Source: Streptomyces mobaraensis
GTDB taxonomy: Bacteria > Actinomycetota > Actinomycetes > Streptomycetales > Streptomycetaceae
Direction: 5' to 3'
Assembly: GCF_020099395.1 (NCBI RefSeq)
Contig: NZ_CP083590.1
Coordinates: forward strand, 1,178,001-1,242,000
DNA: 64,000 bases
Shown here: piece after piece, positions 42,300 to 50,743 of the stretch
How the letters are laid out: each line of letters opens with the position of its first letter
Numbering within the stretch: the first letter of the stretch is position 1
Notes under the pieces: generated by a model
Databases searched by the model: none
The model's input: the letters and a program-made list of their open reading frames with translations, nothing else
Told to the model about the DNA's origin: nothing
Translations under genes and position numbers: made by a program

Positions 42300-42328
42300 G
42301 GCCGAAAGGGGCGGGGCCGGGGCTCGCC

Positions 42329-43747
42329 TCACCCCCGCCGGAACTCCGGCACCCGCTTCTCGTACAGCCACGGCGCCAGGACGTCCTCCACATCCCGCGC
42401 GGCAACGCGCCCCGCGTGCGTGAGGAACCCGGGGGTGTCCGCGCTCCCGCCCCGCCGCGCCTCGTGCCACGTCCGCAGTGTGCGGAAGAAGGGCTCGTCG
42501 CCGACGGCCAGGCGGAGGGCGTGCAGGGCGCACGCCCCCCGCACGTACACCCGGTCGTCGAAGAGGTGCCGCCGCCCGGGGTCGGCGATGCGCAGGTTCT
42601 GGCGGCGGCCCGCCAGATCCGTCCGGGAGCGGCGGGCGAGGGTGTCGGCGTCGTCCTCGCCGAGGTGTTCGGACCAGAGCCACTCCGCGTAGGTGGCGAA
42701 GCCCTCGTTGAGCCAGATGTGCTGCCAGTCGGCGAGGCTGACGCTGTTGCCGAACCACTGGTGGGCCGTCTCGTGGGCGACGAGCGTCTCCCAGCCGCGC
42801 CGGCCGTCCATGTGGTTGCGGCCGAAGACGGAGAGGGTCTGGTTCTCGACGGGGGCGGCCAGTTCGGCGTCGACGACGGTGACGCCGTAGGACTCGAAGG
42901 GGTAGGGGCCGAAGAGGTCCGTGTAGAGGCGGAGGATGCGGCCCTGGCGGGCGAGGTCGTGGCGGACGCGGTCGACGGCCCCGGCGGGGCAGGCGACGTG
43001 CACGGGGACGGGCGCGCCGGAGACGTCCTCCTCGGTCCAGGTCTCGCGGTGGAAGCGGCCGGTGTAGAGGGCGGCGAGGTAGCAGGCCATCGGGCCGGGG
43101 TGGTGGTAGGTCCAGCGGGCGGCGCCGTCCTCTTCCCGGTGGTCGACGAGGGAGCCGTTGGCGAGCGCGTCGTAGCCGGCGGGGACGGTGATCTCGAAGG
43201 TGTAGGCGGCCTTGTCGTCGGGGCGGTCGTTGCAGGGGAACCAGGACGGCGCCCCCACCGGCTGGGAGGCGACGAGCGTGCCGTCGTGCTCGTCGCCAGT
43301 GCGGTCCCAGCCGATCGGGCCGTACGGCGAGTGGACGGGCCGGGGACGTCCGCCGTAGCGGACGTCCAGAACAAAGGGGCGGCCCGGTTCGAGGGTGCGG
43401 TCGGCGGTGACGCGGAGTTTGCCGTCGCGGTGGCGGAAGGGGACCGGGCGGTCGTCGAGGAGGACCTCGTCGACCGTGAGTTTCGCCAGGTCGAGTTCGA
43501 CGGAGTCGAGCGCGCCGTTGGCCGTCGCCTCGATCCGGGCGCGGCCGTCGAGCCGGTGGCGGCGCGGGTCGTAGTCGAGTTCCAGGTGGTAGGCGAGGGT
43601 GCGGTGGGCGTACGAGCCGTGCCGCGGGAAGTAGCGCTCCTCGCGGGCGGGCCGGCGGCGGGCGCCGCCGCCCACGGCGGCGGCGGTCACCGGGACGGCC
43701 AGCGCCGCGAGGAGGACGCGGCGGCTGCAGGTGTGTCGTGCGCCCAT
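42329..43747 (-). CDS. M1-family zinc aminopeptidase, partner of the Pls-type synthetase
   Basis: The 472-aa protein has an N-terminal export signal (RRVLLAALAVPVTAAAVGG), an M1 N-terminal beta domain, and the zinc site HETAHQWFGN with the third ligand in LNEGFATYAEWLW. Its ATG is 1 bp after the stop of the Pls-type gene, so they form one operon. Streptomyces epsilon-poly-lysine producers carry a zinc aminopeptidase that degrades the polymer; this gene is a good candidate for that role, by context. It is shorter than full M1 enzymes, as in other secreted Streptomyces members. Confidence 0.88.
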   Translation of the reverse strand: MGARHTCSRRVLLAALAVPVTAAAVGGGARRRPAREERYFPRHGSYAHRTLAYHLELDYDPRRHRLDGRARIEATANGALDSVELDLAKLTVDEVLLDDRPVPFRHRDGKLRVTADRTLEPGRPFVLDVRYGGRPRPVHSPYGPIGWDRTGDEHDGTLVASQPVGAPSWFPCNDRPDDKAAYTFEITVPAGYDALANGSLVDHREEDGAARWTYHHPGPMACYLAALYTGRFHRETWTEEDVSGAPVPVHVACPAGAVDRVRHDLARQGRILRLYTDLFGPYPFESYGVTVVDAELAAPVENQTLSVFGRNHMDGRRGWETLVAHETAHQWFGNSVSLADWQHIWLNEGFATYAEWLWSEHLGEDDADTLARRSRTDLAGRRQNLRIADPGRRHLFDDRVYVRGACALHALRLAVGDEPFFRTLRTWHEARRGGSADTPGFLTHAGRVAARDVEDVLAPWLYEKRVPEFRRG

Positions 43748-43748
43748 G

Positions 43749-46700
43749 TCACGCGGCGGCCTCTCGCTGGGGGACGGCCGCGGGCCGCTGTCCGGCGATC
43801 GGGTTGCCCGCCCAGCGGGTGCCCGGCGGGACGGTCTCGCCGCGCATGACGAGGGAGGACGGTGCGATGGCGGTGTGGGCGCCGACGGTGGTGCCCGGGA
43901 GCACGATGCCGTGCGGGCCGAGGGAGGCGCCTTCGGCGAGGTGGACGGTGTCCATGCGCATGATCCGGTCGTGGAAGAGGTGGGTCTGGAGGACGCAGCC
44001 GCGGTTGACGGTGACCCCGTCGCCGAGGGTGATGAGGTCGGTCTCCGGCAGCCAGTGGGTGTCGCACCACACACCCCGGCCGATGCGGACGCCCAGGGTG
44101 CGCAGCCACCAGTTGAGCACGGGGGTGCCGGTGAAGGGTCCCGCCAACCAGGGGACGGCGAGGGATTCCACGAACGTGTCGAAGAGTTCGTTCCGCCAGA
44201 CGAAGGAGCTCCACAGCGGGTGTTCGCCGCTCCGGAAGCGGCCCATGAGCAGCCACTTGGCGGCGGTGGCGAGGAGTCCGGCGAGGATGCCGCCGGCCGC
44301 CAGCAGGGGCGCGGCCACCAGTGCGGCGAGGCCGAGGCCGCCGTGGTCGAAGGCCCACTGTTCGCCGATCAGCACCATGTCGGCCAGGGCGAGGCCGCAC
44401 ATGAGCGGCAGTATCCGGCACAGTTCGACGGCGGCGCGGGCCAGGACAAGTCTGCGCGGCGGGGTGAAGGTGCGTCCGGCGTCGGCGACGGTGGCGACGC
44501 GGGGCAGCGGCATGGCGGGCCGGCCCAGCCAGGAGGTGCCGGGCTCGCTGTGCTCGGGCGCGTCGGAGAGGACGCCGACCAGGCCGTGGTCGGGGACGGA
44601 GCGGCCGGGGCCGATGATGCCGGAGTTGCCGAGGAAGGCCCGGCGGCCGACGTGTGCGGTGCCCAGGCGGAGCCAGCCGCCGCGCAGTTCGTAGGGGGCG
44701 ACGAGGGTGTCGTCGGCGAGGAACGCGCCGTCGTCGACGGTGAGCAGGGACGGCAGCGGCAGGACGGTGGAGAGTTCGGCGCCGCGGCCGATCCGGGCGC
44801 CGAGCATCCGCATCCACCCGGGGGTGGCGAGGCTGGCGTAGACCGGGAAGAGGTTGCGGCGGGTGCCGTCCAGCAGCCGGGTGATCACCCAGGCGCGCCA
44901 GGCGACGCCGCCGCAGGCGGGGTGGAGGCCGGCGCTGATGCCCCGGTTGAGGACGCGGACCGTGCCGGCGACGACGAGCATCCAGCAGACCGTGGTGACC
45001 GCGGTGAGGACGGGGACGGCGAGCAGCAGGCGGACGGCGACCGTGGTGAGCGAGGCGCTGTCCTTGATCAGCCAGAAGGTGGCGGCAAGGGCGGGCGCGG
45101 CGGCGAGGACGGGCAGCAGGGGCATCCCGAGCAGGGCCAGGGCGTAGGCGGCGGACCAGCGCCGGGAGCGCTCGCGGCGGGGCTCCGGCCAGTCCTCGGC
45201 GGGGCGGACGGGGCCGTTCGCGTGGTGGGCGGCGGCGTCCGGGCGGGCGGGCGATCCCACCCAGGTCTCGCCCGCGGGGACGTGGCCGTCGAGGCAGGCG
45301 CCGGGCGCGAGTTCGGCGCCCGCGCCGAGGGAGGAGCCGGGCATCAGCATGCTGCGGTGGCCGGCGCGGGAGTCGGCGCCGAGCCGGACCGGGCCGATGT
45401 GCAGGGTCTCGCCGTCGATCCACCAGCCGGCGATGTCGGCCTCGGGCTCGACGCTGGCCCCGTCGCCGAACTCGGCGAGGCCGGTGACCGGGGGCATGGC
45501 GTGGAGGGAGACGTTCCGGCCGGCGGCGCAGCCGAGGGCGCGGGCGTACCAGCGGGCCCAGGGGGTGCCCATCAGGGAGGGCACGCCGAAGGCGGCCACG
45601 GTGCGTTCGGCGGTCCACAGCCGCAGGTGGACGCGGCCGCCGCGCGGGTGGGCGCCAGGGGTGATCCCGCGGGTGAGGACGCGGGCGGCGAGGGCGCCGA
45701 TCGCGAACCGGCAGGGGGCGCTGAACAGCAGCAGCCAGGCGAGGGCCACCAGCCACCAGGAGGTGTGCGGTGCCCAGGCCTGCGGCGCGAACACGCCGAG
45801 GAGGTTGTCGGCGACGGCGAGGCCGGTCAGCAGGCGCAGGCCCTGGACGCCGTAGAGGACGGTCTGCACCAGGATCTGCGCGGCGCCGGTGCGGCGGCGC
45901 AGCGGGCGGACGACCCGGCGGGGGCCGGTGTCCTCGACGGGGGTGTCGAGCGCGTCGATGTGCGCGGCCATGTCCCGGAGGACGGTGTTCCGGTAGAGGC
46001 CGGCGACGGAGACGCCGGGGTGGTGCTCGCGCAGGGCCGAGGCCATGCGGGCGGCGGTGAGGCTGGTGCCGCCCATGGTGACGAAGTCGGAGTCGGCGCC
46101 GGGCCGGACGCCGAGCAGCTCCTCCCAGAGGTCGGCGAGCCGGCCGGCCGTGCCGTGCAGCTCTTCGCCCGCTCCGGGGGCGGCGGCGCCGGTGGTGGGG
46201 AGCGGCCAGGGCAGGGCGTCGCGGTCGACCTTGCCGGAGGTGCGGGTGGGCAGCTCGTCGACCTCGGCGAGGACGGGGACGAGCGCGGCGGGCAGCCGTT
46301 CGGTGAGCCGGGCGCGGGCGGCGGCCGGGTCGAACCCGGGGGCGGGGACCAGGTAGCCGACGAGGAGCTGGGAGCCGGACGGGGTGGTGCGGACGGCCGC
46401 CGCGGCGCCGTGGACGTCGGGGAGCTCGCCGAGGGCGGCGTCGATCTCGCCGAGCTCGATCCGCCGGCCGCCCAGTTTGACCTGGTCGTCGGCGCGGCCG
46501 GTGAAGACCAGGCCCTCCTCGTCGGCCCGGACGAGGTCGCCGGTGCGGTAGGCGCGGTCGCTGCCGAGGGCCGGGCAGGGCGGGAAGCGGTCGGCGTCCT
46601 TGGCGGGGTCGAGGTAGCGGCCGACGCCGACGCCGGCGATCACCAGTTCGCCCTCGGCGCCGTACGGTACGGGCTCGCCGTCCTCGTCGACCACGGCGAG

Positions 46701-47702
46701 CTCCCAGCCGTCGAGCGGCAGGCCGATACGGACGGGCTCGCCGGGCTCCATGCGGGCGGCGCAGGCGACGACGGTGGTCTCGGTGGGCCCGTAGGTGTTC
46801 CACATCTCGCGGCCGGGGACGGCGAACCGCTCGACGAGGCCGGGCGGGCAGGCCTCGCCGCCGACGATCAGCAGCCGCACCCGGTCCAGGGACTCCCGGG
46901 GCCAGAGGGCGGCGAGGGTGGGGACGGTGGAGACGACGGTGACGGCCCGCTCGACGAGCCAAGGGCCCAGCTCGTGGCCGGCTCTGACCAGCGAGCGGGG
47001 GGCGGGGACCAGGCAGGCGCCGTGCCGCCAGGCCAGCCACATCTCCTCGCAGGAGGCGTCGAAGGCGACGGACAGGCCGGCCAGCACCCGGTCGCCGGGG
47101 CCGAGCGGCTCGTCCTGGAGGAAGAGGGCGGCCTCGGCGTCGGCGAAGGCGGCGGCGCTGCGGTGGGAGACGGCGACGCCCTTGGGTGCGCCGGTGGAGC
47201 CGGAGGTGAAGATGATCCAGGCGTCGTCCTCGGGCAGCGGCTGCCGGGGGCCGGCGGCCCCGGGCTTTCGGCGGCCGGGGGCGAGCGCGCCGTCGCCGGT
47301 GAGGACGGCGCAGACCTCGGCCTCGCGGAAGACGGTGGCGGCCCGCTCCTCGGGGTCGTCGGCGTCGACGGGGACGTAGGCGGCGGAGCAGCGGAGGACG
47401 GCGAGGATGGCGAGGTAGAGCTCGGCGGTGCCGGAGGGGATCCGGACGCCGACCCGGTCGCCCGGCCCGATCCCGGCCCGGCGCAGCCGCTCGGCCCGGG
47501 TCTCGACCTCCGCGCACAGCTCCCGGTAGGTGAGGACGCCGGTCTCGGTGTCGAGGGCCGGGGCGTCGGGGTGGCCGGCGGCGGTGGCGTCGAGGACGTC
47601 CATCAGGGTGCGCTCCCCCGGCGGCGGGGCGCTGCCGTACAGCGCCCGCCCCGCCGGCGGCGCCAGCGGGGTGGGGGTGGAACTGGAGAGAGTCGGGGAC
47701 AT
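43749..47702 (-). CDS. pls: Pls/PosA-type single-module NRPS, probable poly-lysine-type synthetase
   Basis: The 1317-aa protein is very close to the 1319 aa of epsilon-poly-lysine synthetase as I recall it. Domains: adenylation (residues about 30-500; IIFTSGSTGAPKG, FDASCEEM near 211, NTYGPTETT, TSGKVDRD near 491), carrier protein (VTMGGTSLTAAR, Ser near 546), then membrane segments alternating with three condensation-like/left-handed-helix blocks (RGITPGAHP..., RGISAGLHP..., FRSGEHPLW...). There is no thioesterase. The binding pocket, aligned by hand to GrsA, reads D-A-E-S-I-G-T-V-V-K, near the lysine code of BacB. ATG 47702 has GAGGCGTAAGG upstream. Confidence 0.9.
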   Translation of the reverse strand: MSPTLSSSTPTPLAPPAGRALYGSAPPPGERTLMDVLDATAAGHPDAPALDTETGVLTYRELCAEVETRAERLRRAGIGPGDRVGVRIPSGTAELYLAILAVLRCSAAYVPVDADDPEERAATVFREAEVCAVLTGDGALAPGRRKPGAAGPRQPLPEDDAWIIFTSGSTGAPKGVAVSHRSAAAFADAEAALFLQDEPLGPGDRVLAGLSVAFDASCEEMWLAWRHGACLVPAPRSLVRAGHELGPWLVERAVTVVSTVPTLAALWPRESLDRVRLLIVGGEACPPGLVERFAVPGREMWNTYGPTETTVVACAARMEPGEPVRIGLPLDGWELAVVDEDGEPVPYGAEGELVIAGVGVGRYLDPAKDADRFPPCPALGSDRAYRTGDLVRADEEGLVFTGRADDQVKLGGRRIELGEIDAALGELPDVHGAAAAVRTTPSGSQLLVGYLVPAPGFDPAAARARLTERLPAALVPVLAEVDELPTRTSGKVDRDALPWPLPTTGAAAPGAGEELHGTAGRLADLWEELLGVRPGADSDFVTMGGTSLTAARMASALREHHPGVSVAGLYRNTVLRDMAAHIDALDTPVEDTGPRRVVRPLRRRTGAAQILVQTVLYGVQGLRLLTGLAVADNLLGVFAPQAWAPHTSWWLVALAWLLLFSAPCRFAIGALAARVLTRGITPGAHPRGGRVHLRLWTAERTVAAFGVPSLMGTPWARWYARALGCAAGRNVSLHAMPPVTGLAEFGDGASVEPEADIAGWWIDGETLHIGPVRLGADSRAGHRSMLMPGSSLGAGAELAPGACLDGHVPAGETWVGSPARPDAAAHHANGPVRPAEDWPEPRRERSRRWSAAYALALLGMPLLPVLAAAPALAATFWLIKDSASLTTVAVRLLLAVPVLTAVTTVCWMLVVAGTVRVLNRGISAGLHPACGGVAWRAWVITRLLDGTRRNLFPVYASLATPGWMRMLGARIGRGAELSTVLPLPSLLTVDDGAFLADDTLVAPYELRGGWLRLGTAHVGRRAFLGNSGIIGPGRSVPDHGLVGVLSDAPEHSEPGTSWLGRPAMPLPRVATVADAGRTFTPPRRLVLARAAVELCRILPLMCGLALADMVLIGEQWAFDHGGLGLAALVAAPLLAAGGILAGLLATAAKWLLMGRFRSGEHPLWSSFVWRNELFDTFVESLAVPWLAGPFTGTPVLNWWLRTLGVRIGRGVWCDTHWLPETDLITLGDGVTVNRGCVLQTHLFHDRIMRMDTVHLAEGASLGPHGIVLPGTTVGAHTAIAPSSLVMRGETVPPGTRWAGNPIAGQRPAAVPQREAAA

Positions 47703-47999
47703 GGCCTTACGCCTCAATTCGACGGTGGGTTGCGGACGCCTCTCGGACGTCCGCACCCACAGACGTCGCTCCGCGCCCACGGGTTCGTAAAAGCGTTGCC
47801 AACGTTCCGCATATCGAACGAGTGGCGGGGGATGCCTCGGGCGCACTCTTTTCCCACGGTACGTGCCGTTTCACCGGAAAACCATGGATATCGGCCGGAC
47901 GGGCGACGGTGACGGCTTGGTGAAGAGTTGACCTGCGGCGAAGGTTCTTTTCGGGCCGAAGTTCGCCCGAAAGGGTCAGAAGAAGAGGGAACCGTGCGC
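47703..47999. other. Upstream region of the pls operon
   Basis: 297 bp without a gene, between the pls start and the end of the ABC-F gene. It is locally less G+C-rich near 47780-47960 and should contain the pls promoter. A short palindrome CGTTGCCAACG at 47794-47804 may be an operator. No clear -35/-10 pair could be set. Confidence 0.4.
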
Positions 48000-49637
48000 T
48001 CAGTGCTCCATAATCCGGCCGTCCTCGACCCCGATCCGCCGGGTGGTGTGCACCGCGTCCAGCATCCTCCGGTCGTGCGTGACCAGCAGCAAGGTGCCGG
48101 AGTACGAGGCGAGGGCCGACTCGAGCTGCTCGATGGCCGGCAGGTCAAGGTGGTTGGTGGGCTCGTCCAGCACCAGCAGGTTGACGCCGCGGGCCTGGAG
48201 CAGCGCCAGCGCGGCGCGGGTCCGCTCGCCCGGTGAGAGGGTCACGGCGGGGCGCAGCACATGGCCGGCCTTGAGGCCGAACTTGGCGAGCAGCGTCCGC
48301 ACGTCGGCGGGCACCAGCTCGGGGACGGCCGCCCCGAACGCGTCCAGCAGCGTCTCCGTGCCGAAGAACAGGGCCCGCGCCTGGTCCACCTCGCCGACGA
48401 CCACGCCCGGCCCGAGCGCGGCGGAGCCCTCGTCCAGCGGGAGCCGGCCGAGCAGCGCGGCGAGCAGGGTGGACTTCCCGGAACCGTTGGCGCCGGTCAC
48501 GGCGACCCGGTCGGCCCAGTCGATCTGGAGGTCCACCGGACCGAGGGTGAAGGAGCCGCGGCGCACCACGGCACCGCGCAGGGTGGCCACCACGTTGCCC
48601 GACCGGGGCGCGGCGGCGATCTCCATCTTGAGCTGCCACTCCTTGCGCGGCTCCTCGACGGTCTCCAGCCGCTCGATGAGCCGCTCGGTCTGCCGGGCCT
48701 TCGACGCCTGCTTCTCGCTGGCCTCGATCCGCGTCTTCCGGGTGATCTTATCGATGTCGTTGCCCTTGCGGCGGGCGTTGCGGACGCCCTTCTCCATCCA
48801 GTTCCGCTGGGTGCGGGCGCGGGCCTCCAGGGCGGCGCGGGTGTCCGCGTACTCCTCGTACGCCTCGCGCGCCTGCCGGCGAGCCCGCTCGCGCTCCTCC
48901 AGGTAGGAGCCGTAGCCGCCGCCGAACAGGGTGATCTGCTGCTGGGCCAGGTCCAACTCCAGCACCTGGTCGACGGTGCGGGTGAGGAACTCGCGGTCGT
49001 GGCTGACCAGGACGGTGCCGGCGCGCAGCCCGGTGACGAAGTTCTCCAGGCGCTCCAGGCCGTCCAGGTCGAGGTCGTTGGTGGGCTCGTCGAGCAGGAA
49101 CACGTCGTAGCGGCTGAGCAGCAGCGACGCGAGGCCGGCGCGCGCCGCCTGGCCGCCCGACAGGTCCGTCATGGGCCGGTCGAGGCCGACGGTGAGACCG
49201 AGCGAGCCGACGACCTCCTCCGCCCGCTCGTCCAGGTCGGCCGCGCCGAGCGCCAGCCAGCGCTCCAGCGCGACGGCGTACGCGTCGTCCGCGCCGGGCG
49301 CGCCCGCGGCCAGCGCCTCGGTGGTGGTGTCGAGGGCGGTCTGCGCGGCGGCGACGCCGGTGCGCCGGGCCAGGAACGCGCGGACCGTCTCGCCCGGCCG
49401 CCGCTCCGGCTCCTGCGGGAGGTGCCCGACGGTGGCGGTGGGCGGGCTGATCCGGACCGAGCCCTCGTCGGGCTCCGCGAGCCCGGCGAGCATCCGCAGC
49501 AGGGTGGACTTCCCGGCGCCGTTGGCCCCGACGAGCCCGATCACGTCACCGGGGGCGACGACGAGGTCGAGCCCGGCGAAGAGGGTGCGGTCGCCGTGGC
49601 CGGCGGCGAGGTTCTTGGCGACGAGGGTGGCGTTCAT
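48000..49637 (-). CDS. ABC-F family ATPase (ribosome-associated or resistance type)
   Basis: The 545-aa soluble protein has two ABC domains: Walker A GANGAGKST and GANGSGKST, signatures LSGGQAARAGLA and LSPGERTRAALAL, both with DEPTNDLD/DEPTNHLD, joined by a charged linker (about residues 240-330). There are no membrane segments. ABC-F proteins act on the ribosome, as translation factors or antibiotic-resistance proteins; the antibiotic is not predictable. ATG 49637 lies 10 nt after TAGAGT. Confidence 0.92.
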   Translation of the reverse strand: MNATLVAKNLAAGHGDRTLFAGLDLVVAPGDVIGLVGANGAGKSTLLRMLAGLAEPDEGSVRISPPTATVGHLPQEPERRPGETVRAFLARRTGVAAAQTALDTTTEALAAGAPGADDAYAVALERWLALGAADLDERAEEVVGSLGLTVGLDRPMTDLSGGQAARAGLASLLLSRYDVFLLDEPTNDLDLDGLERLENFVTGLRAGTVLVSHDREFLTRTVDQVLELDLAQQQITLFGGGYGSYLEERERARRQAREAYEEYADTRAALEARARTQRNWMEKGVRNARRKGNDIDKITRKTRIEASEKQASKARQTERLIERLETVEEPRKEWQLKMEIAAAPRSGNVVATLRGAVVRRGSFTLGPVDLQIDWADRVAVTGANGSGKSTLLAALLGRLPLDEGSAALGPGVVVGEVDQARALFFGTETLLDAFGAAVPELVPADVRTLLAKFGLKAGHVLRPAVTLSPGERTRAALALLQARGVNLLVLDEPTNHLDLPAIEQLESALASYSGTLLLVTHDRRMLDAVHTTRRIGVEDGRIMEH

Positions 49638-49647
49638 GTCGGGGCCG

Positions 49648-49653
49648 ACTCTA
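49648..49653 (-). promoter_or_regulatory. -10-like TAGAGT before the ABC-F gene
   Basis: TAGAGT lies 10 nt before the ABC-F ATG and no ribosome-binding site is present, so the leader would be very short. Confidence 0.35.
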
Positions 49654-49761
49654 TCGGTCCGCGCCGGTCCGGCCCCGCCGGCCGGGGCGCGGAGCCCCCG
49701 CGACGAGCCGGTCACTCCCCCAGCGCTCGGTAATCCCCGCCCAACGGCCGCCGCCTGTCGG

Positions 49762-49767
49762 TACCTT
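49762..49767 (+). promoter_or_regulatory. -10-like TACCTT before the D-amino-acid-oxidase-like gene
   Basis: TACCTT ends 6 nt before ATG 49774 with no ribosome-binding site; a leaderless start is possible. Confidence 0.35.
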
Positions 49768-49773
49768 CGCTCC

Positions 49774-50736
49774 ATGGTGAGCGATGCGATCGTCATCGGA
49801 TCCGGCGTCATCGGCCTGACCACCGCCGTCCTCCTCGCGGAACGGGGGCTGCGGGTCGAGGTGTGGACGCGGGAGACGGCTGTGCAGACCACCTCCGCGG
49901 TGGCCGGGGGCCTGTGGTGGCCGTACCGTGCCGAACCGGCCGCCGCCGTGGCCGCCTGGTCGCTCGCCTCCCTGCCCGTCCTGGCCGGCCTGTCCCGGCG
50001 GCCGGAGGAGACCGGGGTGCGCCTGGTGGACGGGGTGCACGCCGGCGTCTCCGCCGGCGGACTGGGCGCGTGGGCGGCCGGGGTGCCCGGCCTGCGCGAC
50101 GCGGAGCCGTACGAGACGCCGCGCGGCTACGACCGGGCCGTCCGCGCCCGGCTGCCGCTGATCGATATGCCCGCGCACCTCGGCTACCTCCAGCGCCGCC
50201 TGGGCCGGGCCGGCGGCACCGTCACCCTCCGCCCGGTCGCCGCCCTCGCCGACGCGGCCCGCGCGGCCCCGGTCGTCGTCAACTGCACCGGCCTGGGCGC
50301 CGGCCGGCTCGCCGGCGACCCGCACCTGCACCCGGTGCGCGGCCAGCTCGTCGTCGTCGAGAACCCGGGGATACGCGAGTGGTTCACCGCCGCCGCCGAC
50401 GGGACGGGCGACCCCGCCTACCTCCTCCCCCAGCCGTACGGCCTGGTCCTCGGCGGGACGGCCCGCGCCCATGTGTGGGACCGGACGCCGACGCCGTCCC
50501 TGGCCCAGGCGATCATCGCCCGGTGCGCCCGGGTGCACCCCGGCCTCACCCGGGCCCGCGTCCTGGCCCACCGCGTCGGACTGCGCCCCGCCCGGCACCG
50601 GGTCCGCCTGGAGGCGGAGCGGCTGCCGGGCGGGGCGCGGCTGGTGCACAACTACGGGCACGGCGGGTCGGGGGTCACGGTCTCCTGGGGGTGTGCCCGG
50701 GAGGCGGCGGAACTGGCACTGGACGACGGGCCGTAG
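49774..50736 (+). CDS. FAD-dependent oxidoreductase, D-amino-acid-oxidase-like
   Basis: The 320-aa flavoprotein has the FAD motif AIVIGSGVIGLTTAVLLAER and the C-terminal DAO signature HNYGHGGSGVTVSWG. VAGGLWWPY and PVRGQLVVVENPG also fit the DAO family. It oxidises D-amino acids to keto acids with hydrogen peroxide, as known for the family. It is divergent from the ABC-F gene and ends 8 bp before the convergent peptidase gene. Confidence 0.92.
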   Translation: MVSDAIVIGSGVIGLTTAVLLAERGLRVEVWTRETAVQTTSAVAGGLWWPYRAEPAAAVAAWSLASLPVLAGLSRRPEETGVRLVDGVHAGVSAGGLGAWAAGVPGLRDAEPYETPRGYDRAVRARLPLIDMPAHLGYLQRRLGRAGGTVTLRPVAALADAARAAPVVVNCTGLGAGRLAGDPHLHPVRGQLVVVENPGIREWFTAAADGTGDPAYLLPQPYGLVLGGTARAHVWDRTPTPSLAQAIIARCARVHPGLTRARVLAHRVGLRPARHRVRLEAERLPGGARLVHNYGHGGSGVTVSWGCAREAAELALDDGP

Positions 50737-50743
50737 GGCCGGG

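Noticed and set aside
43731..47912. Very long plus-strand open frame antisense to the Pls-type gene
   Set aside because: It is a composition shadow: Gly/Ala/Asp/Val-rich with no domain, while the minus strand has a clear domain series.
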